From Bacillota bacterium (GTDB taxonomy: Bacteria; Bacillota; UBA4882; UBA8346): 64,000 bases of DNA. The stretch lies in contig JAEYGI010000002.1 in the NCBI GenBank assembly GCA_023402395.1, forward strand, positions 124,001 to 188,000. The letters run 5' to 3'. Shown here piece after piece: positions 7,464 through 15,502 of this stretch. Position 1 is the first letter of the stretch; each line of letters begins with the position of its first letter. The position numbers and the translations under genes are program-made. The notes below the pieces were generated by a model. The model saw only the letters and a program-made list of their open reading frames with translations. It searched no databases and was not told where the DNA came from.

Positions 7464-8321
7464 TTACACCCCAATCCGCTTTTCCTTCCGGAGATACTCT
7501 TCCAAGGCCTCTTCCCACATCCGGAAATTATTCATCCCAATCAGCTTCAGCATGAAATTATCCAGCACCGAATATTTGGGCCGCGGCGCGGGACGGTTCA
7601 GCGCTTCGGTCGAGATCGGATTGACCTTGACCGAGATGCCGGCCAGTTCAAAAATTTTAACCGCAAACTCGAACCAACTGCAAAATCCTTCGCAAGTCGC
7701 ATGATAAGTTCCGAAATGGTCGGTCGCGATTAACCCTCCGATGCATTCGGCCAGATCCACGGCGCTGGTCGGCGAGCCGAATTGATCGTTGACGACGTTA
7801 AGTTCACTCTTTTCTCCGGCCAACCGGAGCATAGTCCGGATAAAATTGTTGCCCTCGCCGTAGAGCCAGGCGGTTCGCACGATAAAATGCCGCGGGTTGG
7901 TCTCGCGGACTAACTGTTCCGCCCATGCCTTACTCTTCCCATAACAACTGAGGGGATTGACCGGATCATACTCCCGGCGCGGAGTATCGACGTTCCCGTC
8001 AAAGACATAATCGGTGGATAGCTGAACAATCTTTGCGCCTGCCGCGCAAGCGGCAATGGAGAGATTTCGGGCGCCGACCGCATTGACTCGAAAGGCGGTC
8101 GCTTCATCGGTCTCGCAGCCGTCCACATTGGTATAGGCGGCACAGTTAATAATAATGTCCGGCCTCTCTATTTGCACCATCTCGTTTACCTGAGATAAGT
8201 TGACAATGTCAAGATTGTGAAGATCGGTCACGATCAAATCATTATGCGCTATAAGAGAGGTCAATTGACGGGTTAATTCCAAACCCAATTGACCTCTCGC
8301 GCCGGTAATAAAAACTCTCAT
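7464..8321 (-). CDS. rmlD: dTDP-4-dehydrorhamnose reductase
   Basis: Last step of dTDP-L-rhamnose synthesis, reducing the 4-keto group. The 285-residue protein has the nucleotide-binding GARGQLG (7-13), STDYVFDG with Thr103, and YGKSK with Tyr127 and Lys131. AGGTAGG precedes the ATG. It is the first gene of the minus-strand rml set; a candidate promoter lies at 8401-8430. Confidence 0.95.
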   Translation of the reverse strand: MRVFITGARGQLGLELTRQLTSLIAHNDLIVTDLHNLDIVNLSQVNEMVQIERPDIIINCAAYTNVDGCETDEATAFRVNAVGARNLSIAACAAGAKIVQLSTDYVFDGNVDTPRREYDPVNPLSCYGKSKAWAEQLVRETNPRHFIVRTAWLYGEGNNFIRTMLRLAGEKSELNVVNDQFGSPTSAVDLAECIGGLIATDHFGTYHATCEGFCSWFEFAVKIFELAGISVKVNPISTEALNRPAPRPKYSVLDNFMLKLIGMNNFRMWEEALEEYLRKEKRIGV

Positions 8322-8400
8322 CGCCTACCTCAAAACTCTACCGCTTGTTTTCGGTTGATAACCACATCAGAAATAAAATAGAATTGCTAACTGCTTTTAT

Positions 8401-8430
8401 ATTATGAAAAGCTAATACCTAACAAAGCAA
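8401..8430 (-). promoter_or_regulatory. Candidate sigma-A type promoter for the rml operon
   Basis: On the minus strand TTGCTT (8425-8430) and CATAAT (8401-8406) are separated by 18 bases, about 80 bases upstream of rmlD. The -35 match is only partial. Confidence 0.4.
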
Positions 8431-8482
8431 ATCGGTCTTGCCCTATAATTACTAATCTATCATAATAATTCCTTTTTAAGAG

Positions 8483-8515
8483 AAAAAAAAGACCCTCTTT
8501 CGAGTTGCCTTTTTT
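8483..8515 (-). terminator. Candidate terminator after the 67-residue protein gene
   Basis: On the minus strand CTCGAAAGAG forms a short stem flanked by further partial pairs and followed by eight T residues. Confidence 0.5.
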
Positions 8516-8545
8516 AATAGTCCTATCATGAATAACCAAAAGCCC

Positions 8546-8749
8546 TCAGCGCTTCGTTGAACGGCATTTCTTGGCGAATTGAATATAGTCCTCCAACGCT
8601 TCAATCAGTTTCTGATTCTGCTCCGGCGTCAACGCATTCAATTCATTGGTTCCGATGGTTTCCTGGATTATTTGCCTCACCTGAAACGGATGATACCCCA
8701 TTGTCTCCAACTGTTCCAGCAAACCCTTCACCTCTTCCGGAATGCTCAT
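8546..8749 (-). CDS. Small acidic hypothetical protein (67 aa)
   Basis: Begins MSIPEEVKGLLEQLETMG, ends KKCRSTKR, and is predicted to be almost wholly helical with no membrane segment. A GGGGGTGG site lies just before the ATG at 8749; an earlier in-frame ATG at 8776 lacks one. A good promoter lies 60-90 bases upstream and a candidate terminator downstream, so it is probably its own transcription unit. I do not recognise a characterised family. Confidence 0.7.
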   Translation of the reverse strand: MSIPEEVKGLLEQLETMGYHPFQVRQIIQETIGTNELNALTPEQNQKLIEALEDYIQFAKKCRSTKR

Positions 8750-8807
8750 AACCACCCCCCCAATAATCCACCCCAAATTTACATATATATTGCATTATTG
8801 TAATTTA

Positions 8808-8836
8808 ATTATATCCCATAGAATTAAAATCTTCAA
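8808..8836 (-). promoter_or_regulatory. Sigma-A type promoter for the 67-residue protein gene
   Basis: On the minus strand TTGAAG (8831-8836) and TATAAT (8808-8813) are separated by exactly 17 bases. Confidence 0.7.
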
Positions 8837-8937
8837 TGATATTACCATAAAACATTCAGTTAACAAAGCGTTTTGTATAAAATTAAACCGGGTTAATGCC
8901 CGGCGTTTTCCCATTAAAGTTGAACTTCAAGAACCAG

Positions 8938-9252
8938 TCAATCACTTACCTTAATTTCAATCCCACCCACCATGGCCGCGAAGATATTATAAATAAACGC
9001 CCCCAGCGCTCCGATGGTTCCTCCCGTCAAACCATAGGCAAGACAGGCAATGATGACTCCGGCAATGGCGGACCCGATATGCAACGTCCCTGAGGCGGGA
9101 GCGATTGTTCCGATCTCAATCCCGATGGACCGCAAGGAAGCGCCGGTCAACAGCAGTACGGTACATGTCAGCAATCCGCCCAATATTCCGACCACAAAGC
9201 CAAAGCGGAAACAGGATGCCGCCCCAATCCGCTTCACTTCCAGACTCCTCAT
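8938..9252 (-). CDS. Small integral membrane protein with two or three membrane segments (104 aa)
   Basis: After a short charged N-terminus (MRSLEVKRIG) there are hydrophobic segments at about residues 15-37, 55-75 and 78-95, the last two glycine- and alanine-rich. The start is the ATG at 9252 behind AGGTGAG; a GTG three codons earlier overlaps that site. The pattern resembles DUF3566-like membrane proteins, but this is only a resemblance. Function unknown. Confidence 0.65.
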   Translation of the reverse strand: MRSLEVKRIGAASCFRFGFVVGILGGLLTCTVLLLTGASLRSIGIEIGTIAPASGTLHIGSAIAGVIIACLAYGLTGGTIGALGAFIYNIFAAMVGGIEIKVSD

Positions 9253-9324
9253 TCCTCTCACCTCGTAAAAATCATCTTCAAAAAATATTACGAACGAGGG
9301 GAGAAAGATATGACGATGAATTGA

Positions 9325-9522
9325 TCGGTTCTTGGTTCTTGGTTCTTGGTTCGTGGCTGTTGGTTATTGGTTATTGGTTGGCAAATCCGCTGATGGCCTG
9401 AGATCTGTTTTAATTTTAGAAAAACCGTTGCTATATGGCAACGATAGGTTCTGAATCGACCCCAGAATTAACCTTAAATAACCTATAACCTATAACCTAT
9501 AACCTATAACCTATAACAGTAT
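9325..9522. repeat. Heptanucleotide tandem repeats upstream of the small membrane protein gene
   Basis: GGTTCTT is repeated three times and then drifts to GGTTATT (9325-9386). About 90 bases later TAACCTA is repeated five times (about 9475-9515) in the opposite sense and runs to the end of gmhB. The arms resemble those of the rml spacers in period and orientation. Confidence 0.8.
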
Positions 9523-10059
9523 AATATCCCGCACCGCCGAGAGCAACGTGTCCGCTTGCCGGATTTCAAAATCCAGTGGACTCTGAATCCGGCCATAGCC
9601 GGTTTTGACCAATATTGGGCTACACCCGGCCCGCCAGCCGGCGAGGAGATCATCGTTTTTGTCGCCAATCATAAAACTGCGCGATGGATCGATTCCCAGT
9701 GCTTCACTGGCTTTTAAAATCATCCCCGGTTTCGGCTTCCGGCAGTCACAATCGATCCGGTACGGCCCCTGTCCGGCGATAGGATGATGCGGGCAGAAAT
9801 AAAAGGCGTCGATTCGGGCGCCAGTCTTTTGGAGTTCGCCATTGATATAGTCATGGAGAAGATCGACATCGTTCTCCCGATAGTATCCCCGGGCAATTCC
9901 GGCTTGGTTGGTGACCACGACCACTTGGTACCCGCTTTCGTTCAATAACCGGATCGCCTCGGGAACTCCCGGTAAAAACTCAAAATCTTCAATTTTATAT
10001 AAATAACCGATTTCACGGTTAATGGTGCCATCACGGTCCAGAAACACGGCCCGCTGCAA
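9511..10059 (-). CDS. gmhB: D-glycero-beta-D-manno-heptose 1,7-bisphosphate 7-phosphatase (HAD family)
   Basis: A 182-residue HAD phosphatase with the nucleophile motif FLDRDGTI (Asp8, Asp10), VVVTNQAG, the zinc-loop pattern FCPHHP...CDCRKPKPGM and the Mg-binding GDKNDDLLAG. The zinc loop and short cap are typical of GmhB, which removes the 7-phosphate in heptose nucleotide synthesis; histidinol phosphatase is the main alternative for this fold. The start appears to be TTG at 10059, with only a weak AAAGAA upstream; an in-frame stop at about 10092 limits any extension. The isomerase of the same pathway, gmhA, is at 52.1 kb. Confidence 0.85.
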   Translation of the reverse strand: MQRAVFLDRDGTINREIGYLYKIEDFEFLPGVPEAIRLLNESGYQVVVVTNQAGIARGYYRENDVDLLHDYINGELQKTGARIDAFYFCPHHPIAGQGPYRIDCDCRKPKPGMILKASEALGIDPSRSFMIGDKNDDLLAGWRAGCSPILVKTGYGRIQSPLDFEIRQADTLLSAVRDIILL

Positions 10060-10104
10060 GATTCTTTGAATAAAACCCGCCCCCCATCGCTATTTGTTTC
10101 AGGG

Positions 10105-11289
10105 TCAAACCAGAATCAATTCGGACAGGCACTTGGTCAACCGCTCAACCCCGTTGGGCCGAATCACCACCGTATCCTCGATGCCCACCACTCCGATCCC
10201 GGGCAGAGCCACTTTCGGTTCGATGGCGACCACCATTCCCGCTTCGAAGCAAAGCTTCTGATTGGCCGCGACAAACGGCGGCTCATCCAGCTCCAACCCG
10301 ATGCCGTGGCCTACGAAACATACTTTCTCCGGCCCCAGCCCCATGAATTCCCGCTCATAGCCGAATTCCCGGGCTAGATTGACGGCCAGATCGTAAACCT
10401 CGCTCCAGCCGGTTCCCGGCTTCATAGTCTCAAACACAGCCTGTTGAATTGCAGCCATTGCCTTGTAGGCGACAGTTACCTCGGCTTCAGGCTCGCCCCA
10501 GATGAGCATCCGGGTCTGGTCCACCAGATACCCGTCGAGATTGAACGCATAATCCAAGGTCACCGGCTCGCCTTGAACGATCCGCTTGAAGCCGCTTCCA
10601 TACGGTGCTGCCGCGGAGATTCCCGCTCCGGCGCAAACCCCGTCGAATTTCGTCCCAGCCAGGGAATTCCGGCCGGAAGAACAAACCCCAAGCCCGATCT
10701 CAATTCCTTCCCGCCGGCAACGAACCAGTCCGGTATGGCCCTGGATCCTCATAAACCCTTCAACGAGGGCGCTCAGTTCAATTTCGGTTATCCCCGGTTT
10801 GAAGCAGGTCCGGACTAGTTCGGCGATTCCACCCATAATCACTCCGGCCTTGGCTTGAATCGCAATCTCCGCCTCGGATTTCACCATCCGCAAAGCCCGG
10901 ATCTCCCAGGAAAGGTCCACCGGAGCGGACCCGGGGAAAAGTTCCAGCAAGCGCTGAACCGACGCATAAGTGATCGTATCCAGAGTCAATCCGATTCGCT
11001 TGGCCGCGTTCAACCCGTGGCGTTCAAAGATAGCCTTAAGATCCTTGCTCCCGTTAAAGATCTCCAGTTTCAACTGCGGCGCATCGCCGGCAATCCGCTC
11101 CACTGCCTTCCTGGCAATTAAAAACGGTTCTCCTTCGGCCGGAACCGCCAGATAGAGCGGGGCCGACGAACCGGAGTAATAATAGATATCGGCGTTCTGT
11201 GACAGAATCGCCAGATCGGCCTGCTTTTCAAGAAGCGTCTGATGCAACCGTTGTAATCGTTCTTGATATTCGCTGGACTCAAAACCCAT
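10105..11289 (-). CDS. M24-family metallopeptidase, Xaa-Pro aminopeptidase type
   Basis: A 394-residue protein with a creatinase-like N-terminal domain (about 1-140) and a pita-bread catalytic domain. The five expected metal ligands are visible: Asp in LDYAFNLDG, Asp in VDQTR, His in VGHGIGLEL, Glu in VAIEPKV and Glu in GIEDTV. It is predicted to be cytoplasmic and to release N-terminal residues before proline. A GAGGATAAC site precedes the ATG. Upstream lies a degenerate repeat copy. Exact substrate is not determined. Confidence 0.88.
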   Translation of the reverse strand: MGFESSEYQERLQRLHQTLLEKQADLAILSQNADIYYYSGSSAPLYLAVPAEGEPFLIARKAVERIAGDAPQLKLEIFNGSKDLKAIFERHGLNAAKRIGLTLDTITYASVQRLLELFPGSAPVDLSWEIRALRMVKSEAEIAIQAKAGVIMGGIAELVRTCFKPGITEIELSALVEGFMRIQGHTGLVRCRREGIEIGLGVCSSGRNSLAGTKFDGVCAGAGISAAAPYGSGFKRIVQGEPVTLDYAFNLDGYLVDQTRMLIWGEPEAEVTVAYKAMAAIQQAVFETMKPGTGWSEVYDLAVNLAREFGYEREFMGLGPEKVCFVGHGIGLELDEPPFVAANQKLCFEAGMVVAIEPKVALPGIGVVGIEDTVVIRPNGVERLTKCLSELILV

Positions 11290-11304
11290 GTTATCCTCGA
11301 TTCC

Positions 11305-11437
11305 TAAAAGCCATATTAAAGTCTTGCGGACGTTCCCGTTGCTTATCTTACGAGTTTGAAATCGACTTTAACACTTGCTTTTATGAGTTCTGCATGCAAA
11401 TTTCTGGCCCCCGGCCGTAATTTGCCATAACGCGGCA
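11305..11437. repeat. MITE-like repeat, degenerate copy 3
   Basis: The left end TAAAAGCCATATTAAAGTC starts at 11305 and the internal GACTTTAACACTTGCTTTTA is at about 11353; the right end (near CCATAACGCGG) has decayed. It fills the space between polX and the M24 peptidase gene. Confidence 0.6.
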
Positions 11438-11443
11438 ATACGA

Positions 11444-13159
11444 TTAACTGCCGGAAAGCAACGCCTGGATCTCCTCGGTACTCTTCGCATTCAGCACATC
11501 TTCCCGCTCCAGCCATCCCTTCCTGGCTATCGGCAGGCTCAGTCGCGCCAGATCCAATTCATTCACGTTATGGGCGTCGGGGCTAATTGCGATCGGCACC
11601 CCGGCCTGCTTGGCCCGGCGCAGCCAGCGCCAGTCCAGATCGAGCCGGTATGGGTTGGTATTGAATTCGATGGCGATCTTACGCTGGGCCGCCTTGGCGA
11701 TGACGGCCTCCAGGTCGATCTCGTAACCGGGCCGGCCCAACAGGATCCGCCCGGTCGGATGGCCGAGAATCGTCAAATGCGGGTTGTCCATTGACTTTAA
11801 GACCCTGGCGGTCATCTCAGCCTTCCCCATCCGGAACTGGGAATGGATCGAGCCGATCACTAAATCGAACTCCTCAAGTATATCCTCGCCATAATCCAGT
11901 TGGCCATCGGGAAGAATATCCGCCTCAATCCCCTTAAACACTTTAAAATTAGGATACTCCCGGTTCAACCGGTCGATCTCGCCAAATTGCAACCGTAGTT
12001 TCTCCAGAGTGAGACCTCCGGCATAAACTGCGGCCTGACTGTGGTCGGTCACCCCGAGGTAGCGATAGCCGCGGGAAATGGCCGCTTCCACCATTTCCCG
12101 CAAGGTGTTCGCCCCATCGCTGTAAGTGGTGTGAACGTGAAACAGGCCCTGAAGATCCGAAGCTTCAATCAGTCGCGGCAGTTTTCCGGTCCGGGCGGCT
12201 TCAATCTCGCCCTGATCCTCGCGGATTTCTGGAGGGATAAACGCCAGACCGAGGGTTTGATAGATTTCGGCCTCGTCCCGGCAATAGATTAATTGATCTT
12301 CATTCCGGAACAATCCGTATTCGTTGACTTTGAAACCCTGTTGCTTGGCAAGATGGCGCAAGGCCGTATTGTGGTCCTTGCTTCCGGTGAAATGCTGAAG
12401 CGCATGGGGGAATTCTTGCGACGCCACCACCCGGAGATCGACATTGATCCGCGAGGTCAAGGCCACCGATGCTTTGGTATCGCCAGCGGCGATCACTTGC
12501 GCGACCTCGGGCATGGCGGTAAAATAACGGATTACCGTTTCCGGTTCATCCGAGGCGGCCACCAGGTCCAGATCCTTGATCACTTCTTTATAACGCCGGG
12601 CGCTTCCCGCCAGTTCAACCCGTTCCACCAGGGGATGGCCGGACAACTCCCGCTGTAGCCGGAGTCCGGTCTCCCGGATCTCAAAGAGCAGGAACTCGCC
12701 GCGATGCTCTTTCACAAACTGAATCCCGGCGCAGATCTTGGCTTGCGTCTTGGCCCCGAACCCCGGGAGAGCCGCCAACCGCTCCTGAAGGCAGGCCTCC
12801 TCCAGCTCATCCAGACTGGCGATGCCCAGCGCCTCATGGATCTGACTGATCTTTTTCGGTCCCAGGCCCGGCACGCCCAACAACTCCAACAAACCGGGCG
12901 GAGTGCTGCTTTTTAGATTCTCATAGTAAGACACGGTCCCGCTCTGGAAGTATTCCGTGATCGTATTAACGATGGACGGACCGAACCCTTGAATTCCCGC
13001 CAATTCCCCATTTTGGGCCATGGCTTCGAGATCGCCGGAAAGGTTTTCGATAATCCGGGCCGCGTTAAAATAGGCCCGTGATTTGAACGGGTTCTCGCCC
13101 TTCAGTTCCAGCAACGTCCCGATTTCGTTGAAGATTCGCGCCAAATCATGACGATCCAT
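11444..13159 (-). CDS. polX: DNA polymerase/3'-5' exonuclease PolX with PHP domain
   Basis: A 571-residue bacterial family X polymerase. The N-terminus (MDRHDLARIFNEIGTLLELK) and helix-hairpin-helix elements (GIQGFGPSI, GVPGLGPKKI, ALPGFGAKT) bind DNA; the palm nucleotidyltransferase region with SARRYKEVIKDLDLV follows; the C-terminal PHP domain has GLFHVHTTYSDG, VTDHSQ, EADIL, IGSIHSQF, LGHPTGR and SPDAH, the metal ligands of the exonuclease. Role: gap filling in base excision repair. The ATG at 13159 is chosen because the family N-terminus starts there and AAAGGGTG precedes it; a longer frame to 13300 only translates a repeat copy. Confidence 0.95.
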   Translation of the reverse strand: MDRHDLARIFNEIGTLLELKGENPFKSRAYFNAARIIENLSGDLEAMAQNGELAGIQGFGPSIVNTITEYFQSGTVSYYENLKSSTPPGLLELLGVPGLGPKKISQIHEALGIASLDELEEACLQERLAALPGFGAKTQAKICAGIQFVKEHRGEFLLFEIRETGLRLQRELSGHPLVERVELAGSARRYKEVIKDLDLVAASDEPETVIRYFTAMPEVAQVIAAGDTKASVALTSRINVDLRVVASQEFPHALQHFTGSKDHNTALRHLAKQQGFKVNEYGLFRNEDQLIYCRDEAEIYQTLGLAFIPPEIREDQGEIEAARTGKLPRLIEASDLQGLFHVHTTYSDGANTLREMVEAAISRGYRYLGVTDHSQAAVYAGGLTLEKLRLQFGEIDRLNREYPNFKVFKGIEADILPDGQLDYGEDILEEFDLVIGSIHSQFRMGKAEMTARVLKSMDNPHLTILGHPTGRILLGRPGYEIDLEAVIAKAAQRKIAIEFNTNPYRLDLDWRWLRRAKQAGVPIAISPDAHNVNELDLARLSLPIARKGWLEREDVLNAKSTEEIQALLSGS

Positions 13160-13170
13160 CCGTTTCACCC

Positions 13171-13314
13171 TTTGGAAGCGTTGGGATAAACCCAAGGCCT
13201 TTGGCCGCGGTTGTACACAAAAGCTCAGAGAAGCAAATGATAAAGCCGTTTGGCATGGGTTCCGCAAGGCTAAGGCAACGCGATCATTGAACTTTCTCAC
13301 TCACCCAGCTTTTA
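13171..13314 (+). repeat. MITE-like repeat, copy 4, reverse orientation
   Basis: It starts with GGAAGCGTTGGGATAAACCC and an AAGGCC-TTT-GGCC stem, contains AAAAGCTCAGAGAAGCAAA, and ends with the decayed GCTTTTA end near 13308-13314. It begins about 12 bases upstream of the polX start codon. Confidence 0.65.
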
Positions 13315-13569
13315 CATTGTTCGCGAAACGGAATAAATTATCCTGCAAGGCGAGATAATGCCGTGGCAAAAAGCTTCGGCAGTCAGGAATACCATCCTCT
13401 CCCGCCGGAGGGAATCGAGCCTTCAAAACGGTCCCCCGGCGCTTGGAGTCGGTGCGTGTATTCGAAATAGCCACAACCTTATGGCATATTGTGCTGTAAA
13501 GCTCCACATTAGCTTGTGCTTATATCCTGAAAAAGGGTTACGCGCACAAGCTCTTAACTCCCAATCGTC

Positions 13570-13773
13570 CGGCGAGGATTGCCGATAGTATGGCACCGGT
13601 CGCCAAAACTACGGCGCTCTTCGCCGAAAGCGCGGCATTGACTGCCGGAACTGCGGCGTTCGTCGCCGGACCAACGGCAACGAGTGCCGCAATTACGGCG
13701 ACCATCGCCGTAATTGCGGCATCTACCGCCTGGCCATTAGGGTCCGTCCCCCAGACTACGGCAACCAACGCCG
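13570..13773. repeat. 21-bp-period palindromic array 2 (GC-rich, covarying stems)
   Basis: Palindromic 15-bp cores start at 13570, 13591, 13612, 13633, 13654, 13675, 13696, 13717 and 13759, all in one 21-bp phase with one decayed unit at 13738. Cores have 5-bp arms and 5-base loops. Between 13612 and 13717 the arms alternate CGGCG/CGCCG and CGGCA/TGCCG, so the fifth pair changes on both sides; the last of these is damaged. The spacers at 13690 and 13711 are CAATTA and TAATTG, reverse complements of each other. Confidence 0.88.
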
Positions 13774-13796
13774 TTGCCTTTCAAGCAATCCCGTAT

Positions 13797-14144
13797 TTAC
13801 GGCGCCGTCTGGCGGCCGTAGTTCTCCGGCAGAAATTCAGCAAACGGCACGATAATCTTCGACGGATCAAATCCGGCCGCCCTGGCGAGCAATCCAACAA
13901 AGCAACGGGTGATCTCCTGTTTTTTCGCGGCGGGATACTGCCCGATGTATCTCACTTCAATAACCGCTCCGTCCGGCGATTCCACTCCCCCACGATACAG
14001 CCCGGCGGCACTCAGGAACGTCACGGTGAGCCCCGTCTCTTTCTTGTCCAACAGTTGTTCCAAAACCAAAGCAAAACCCGATTTCAGCTCCGTTCGTTCC
14101 TCCCCGGTCAATTCCCTGCCGCTAATTACATTTACCCAAGGCAT
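13797..14144 (-). CDS. Tautomerase-superfamily protein (115 aa)
   Basis: The mature N-terminus would be Pro2 (MPWVNVISGREL), the catalytic base of 4-oxalocrotonate tautomerase/MIF folds once Met is removed. Two beta-alpha-beta halves are apparent: residues 1-60 (LTGEERTELKSGFALVL helix, TVTFLS strand) and 61-115 (IEVRYIG strand, KKQEITRCFVGLLA helix, SKIIVPFAEF strand). AGGGGG precedes the ATG. The substrate is unknown. Array 2 abuts its 3-prime end, and the codons for the last residues fall next to another GGCGCC-type palindrome. Confidence 0.7.
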   Translation of the reverse strand: MPWVNVISGRELTGEERTELKSGFALVLEQLLDKKETGLTVTFLSAAGLYRGGVESPDGAVIEVRYIGQYPAAKKQEITRCFVGLLARAAGFDPSKIIVPFAEFLPENYGRQTAP

Positions 14145-14479
14145 TGCAAAAACCCCCTGATTAATTATTTCTATATAAGTTCAAGTAAAGAAGTTCCAAT
14201 CAATTTTCCATCCTTAAACATTGGCTGGAAAATAAACAAAGGAGTTTACTTGAACTTGTACACAGAGGAAAATATGTTAAACCATCTGAGTTAGTAATTC
14301 TTTAGTTTAATATATTATATGCCATTTATATCGGCACTCCCCGGAAACAGGACCAGAAAAATTAATCAAATTCAAATCAATTCGCCAAACCGGGCAGGAT
14401 TTGAGTTCAAAAGACCGAAATTATTATCAATAATCAAAATGTAATACAACTTAACTAACTGTTTATTGGGGGCGAGTCA
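14145..14479. other. Intergenic region with two-stem repeat and degV leader
   Basis: Holds the two-stem repeat at 14172-14316. The remaining AT-rich bases up to 14479 should contain the degV promoter, but I see no clear -35/-10 pair. Confidence 0.5.
14172..14316. repeat. Two-stem dispersed repeat, copy 1
   Basis: TATATAAGTTCAAGTAAAG at 14172 pairs with TTTACTTGAACTT at 14245-14257, and AATATGTTAAAC near 14270 pairs with GTTTAATATATT near 14305. The same plan and much of the same sequence recur at 18157-18302. Confidence 0.75.
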
Positions 14480-15319
14480 ATGATTCGAATTGTCACTGAT
14501 ACCACATCGTCCATGACCTTCGAGGAATACCGGAAATACGGAGTTGATGCGGTTCCGCTGTACATCCGACAGGATGAAACCAGCCGGCGCGAACTGTTTG
14601 ACATCTCCTACGATGAGTTTTACAAGCTGCAACGGAGCGGCGTCCGGTTCACCACTTCGCAGCCGGATCCCAATTCGTTTCTGGAAGTATTCCGGCCGGC
14701 GGTCGACGCCGGAGACGAAGTCATCTGCATTGTGCTCTCCGGCGGCATCTCTGGGACGCTCAACTCCGCCCATCTCGCCAAGCAAATCCTGGAGACCGAC
14801 CGGATCTCCATCGTCGATTCGCGGCATAGCGGATTCGGACAAACGTCTCAGATCCTCAAGGCCCGTCAGATGGCGGACCAAGGCGCGTCGCGGGCCGACA
14901 TTATTCAAACCATCGAAGCGATGCGCAACCGGACCAAAATCTTTTTCATGGTAGAATCCTTGCGTTATCTGTACGAAGGGGGCCGGTTGAGCGGCGCCCA
15001 GGCGCTGATTGGATCGATCATTCAAATCAAACCGATCATTTGGTTTGAGGATGACGGCAAAATGACCGCCCTGGAAAAGGTGCGAACCCTCAAGGCGGCC
15101 AAAGCCCGGACCCTGGAATTGGTCAAGGAGCAAGCCGACCGGGGCGGCGTGGAACAGCTCGGCTTGCATTATGGGGATAACCTGGAGGAAGCCACCGAAT
15201 ACGCCAAGGAATTGGAGAAAATCGCCGGGATGCCGGTGCCGCTCGTCAAACTCTCGCCGGTACTGGGAACTCATACCGGTCCCGATATTCTGGGGCCATG
15301 CATTATTACCAAAAACTGA
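14480..15319 (+). CDS. degV: DegV-family fatty-acid-binding protein
   Basis: A 279-residue member of the DegV family, which binds fatty acids and in Firmicutes serves as the acid-binding subunit (FakB) of fatty acid kinase. Visible features are the N-terminal IVTDTTSSM, the FTTSQPDP motif, LSGGISGTLNSA, VDSRHSGFGQ and the domain-two RLSGAQALIGSI. A GGGGGCGAG site lies before the ATG. A FakA kinase is not in the window. It stands alone, followed by a terminator at 15373. Confidence 0.92.
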   Translation: MIRIVTDTTSSMTFEEYRKYGVDAVPLYIRQDETSRRELFDISYDEFYKLQRSGVRFTTSQPDPNSFLEVFRPAVDAGDEVICIVLSGGISGTLNSAHLAKQILETDRISIVDSRHSGFGQTSQILKARQMADQGASRADIIQTIEAMRNRTKIFFMVESLRYLYEGGRLSGAQALIGSIIQIKPIIWFEDDGKMTALEKVRTLKAAKARTLELVKEQADRGGVEQLGLHYGDNLEEATEYAKELEKIAGMPVPLVKLSPVLGTHTGPDILGPCIITKN

Positions 15320-15321
15320 CC

Positions 15322-15372
15322 GTTAAAAACCACTCTGAGCAAATGCTGAGAAAAGCAAGGATAAAGTCGTTG
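15322..15372. repeat. MITE-like repeat fragment, degV downstream
   Basis: TTAAAAACCACTCTGAG followed by GAGAAAAGCAAGGATAAAGTC matches the end and the interior of the family, but the centre and the other end are missing. Confidence 0.5.
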
Positions 15373-15399
15373 AACCGTGACCTTCGTCACGGTTTTTTT
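15373..15399 (+). terminator. Rho-independent terminator of degV
   Basis: ACCGTGAC-CTTC-GTCACGGT hairpin followed by seven T residues. Confidence 0.85.
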
Positions 15400-15502
15400 A
15401 TTGCAGTTGAAACGCTCTTTCCCGAACCCCGCCGAAGTGTAACCATCCCTTCCTTATGACAATATCTTAATAAAAAGAAATGAGATAAGGCGGGATACGA
15501 TA

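Larger units (their letters stand above)
13160..13796. other. Intergenic region with MITE-like copy and 21-bp array, no convincing gene
   Basis: The left part is the repeat at 13171-13314 and the right part the palindromic array from 13570. A 68-codon minus-strand frame at 13301-13507 and Ala-rich frames across the array lack ribosome sites and known relatives, so I do not call them. Confidence 0.6.

Noticed and set aside
13590..13796. Ala-rich protein-coding frames across the GC-rich array
   Set aside because: Both strands are open because the period (21) is a multiple of three; no ribosome site, and the palindromes explain the sequence.
14477..15274. 265-codon minus-strand frame
   Set aside because: Shadow of degV; no start signal or known motifs.
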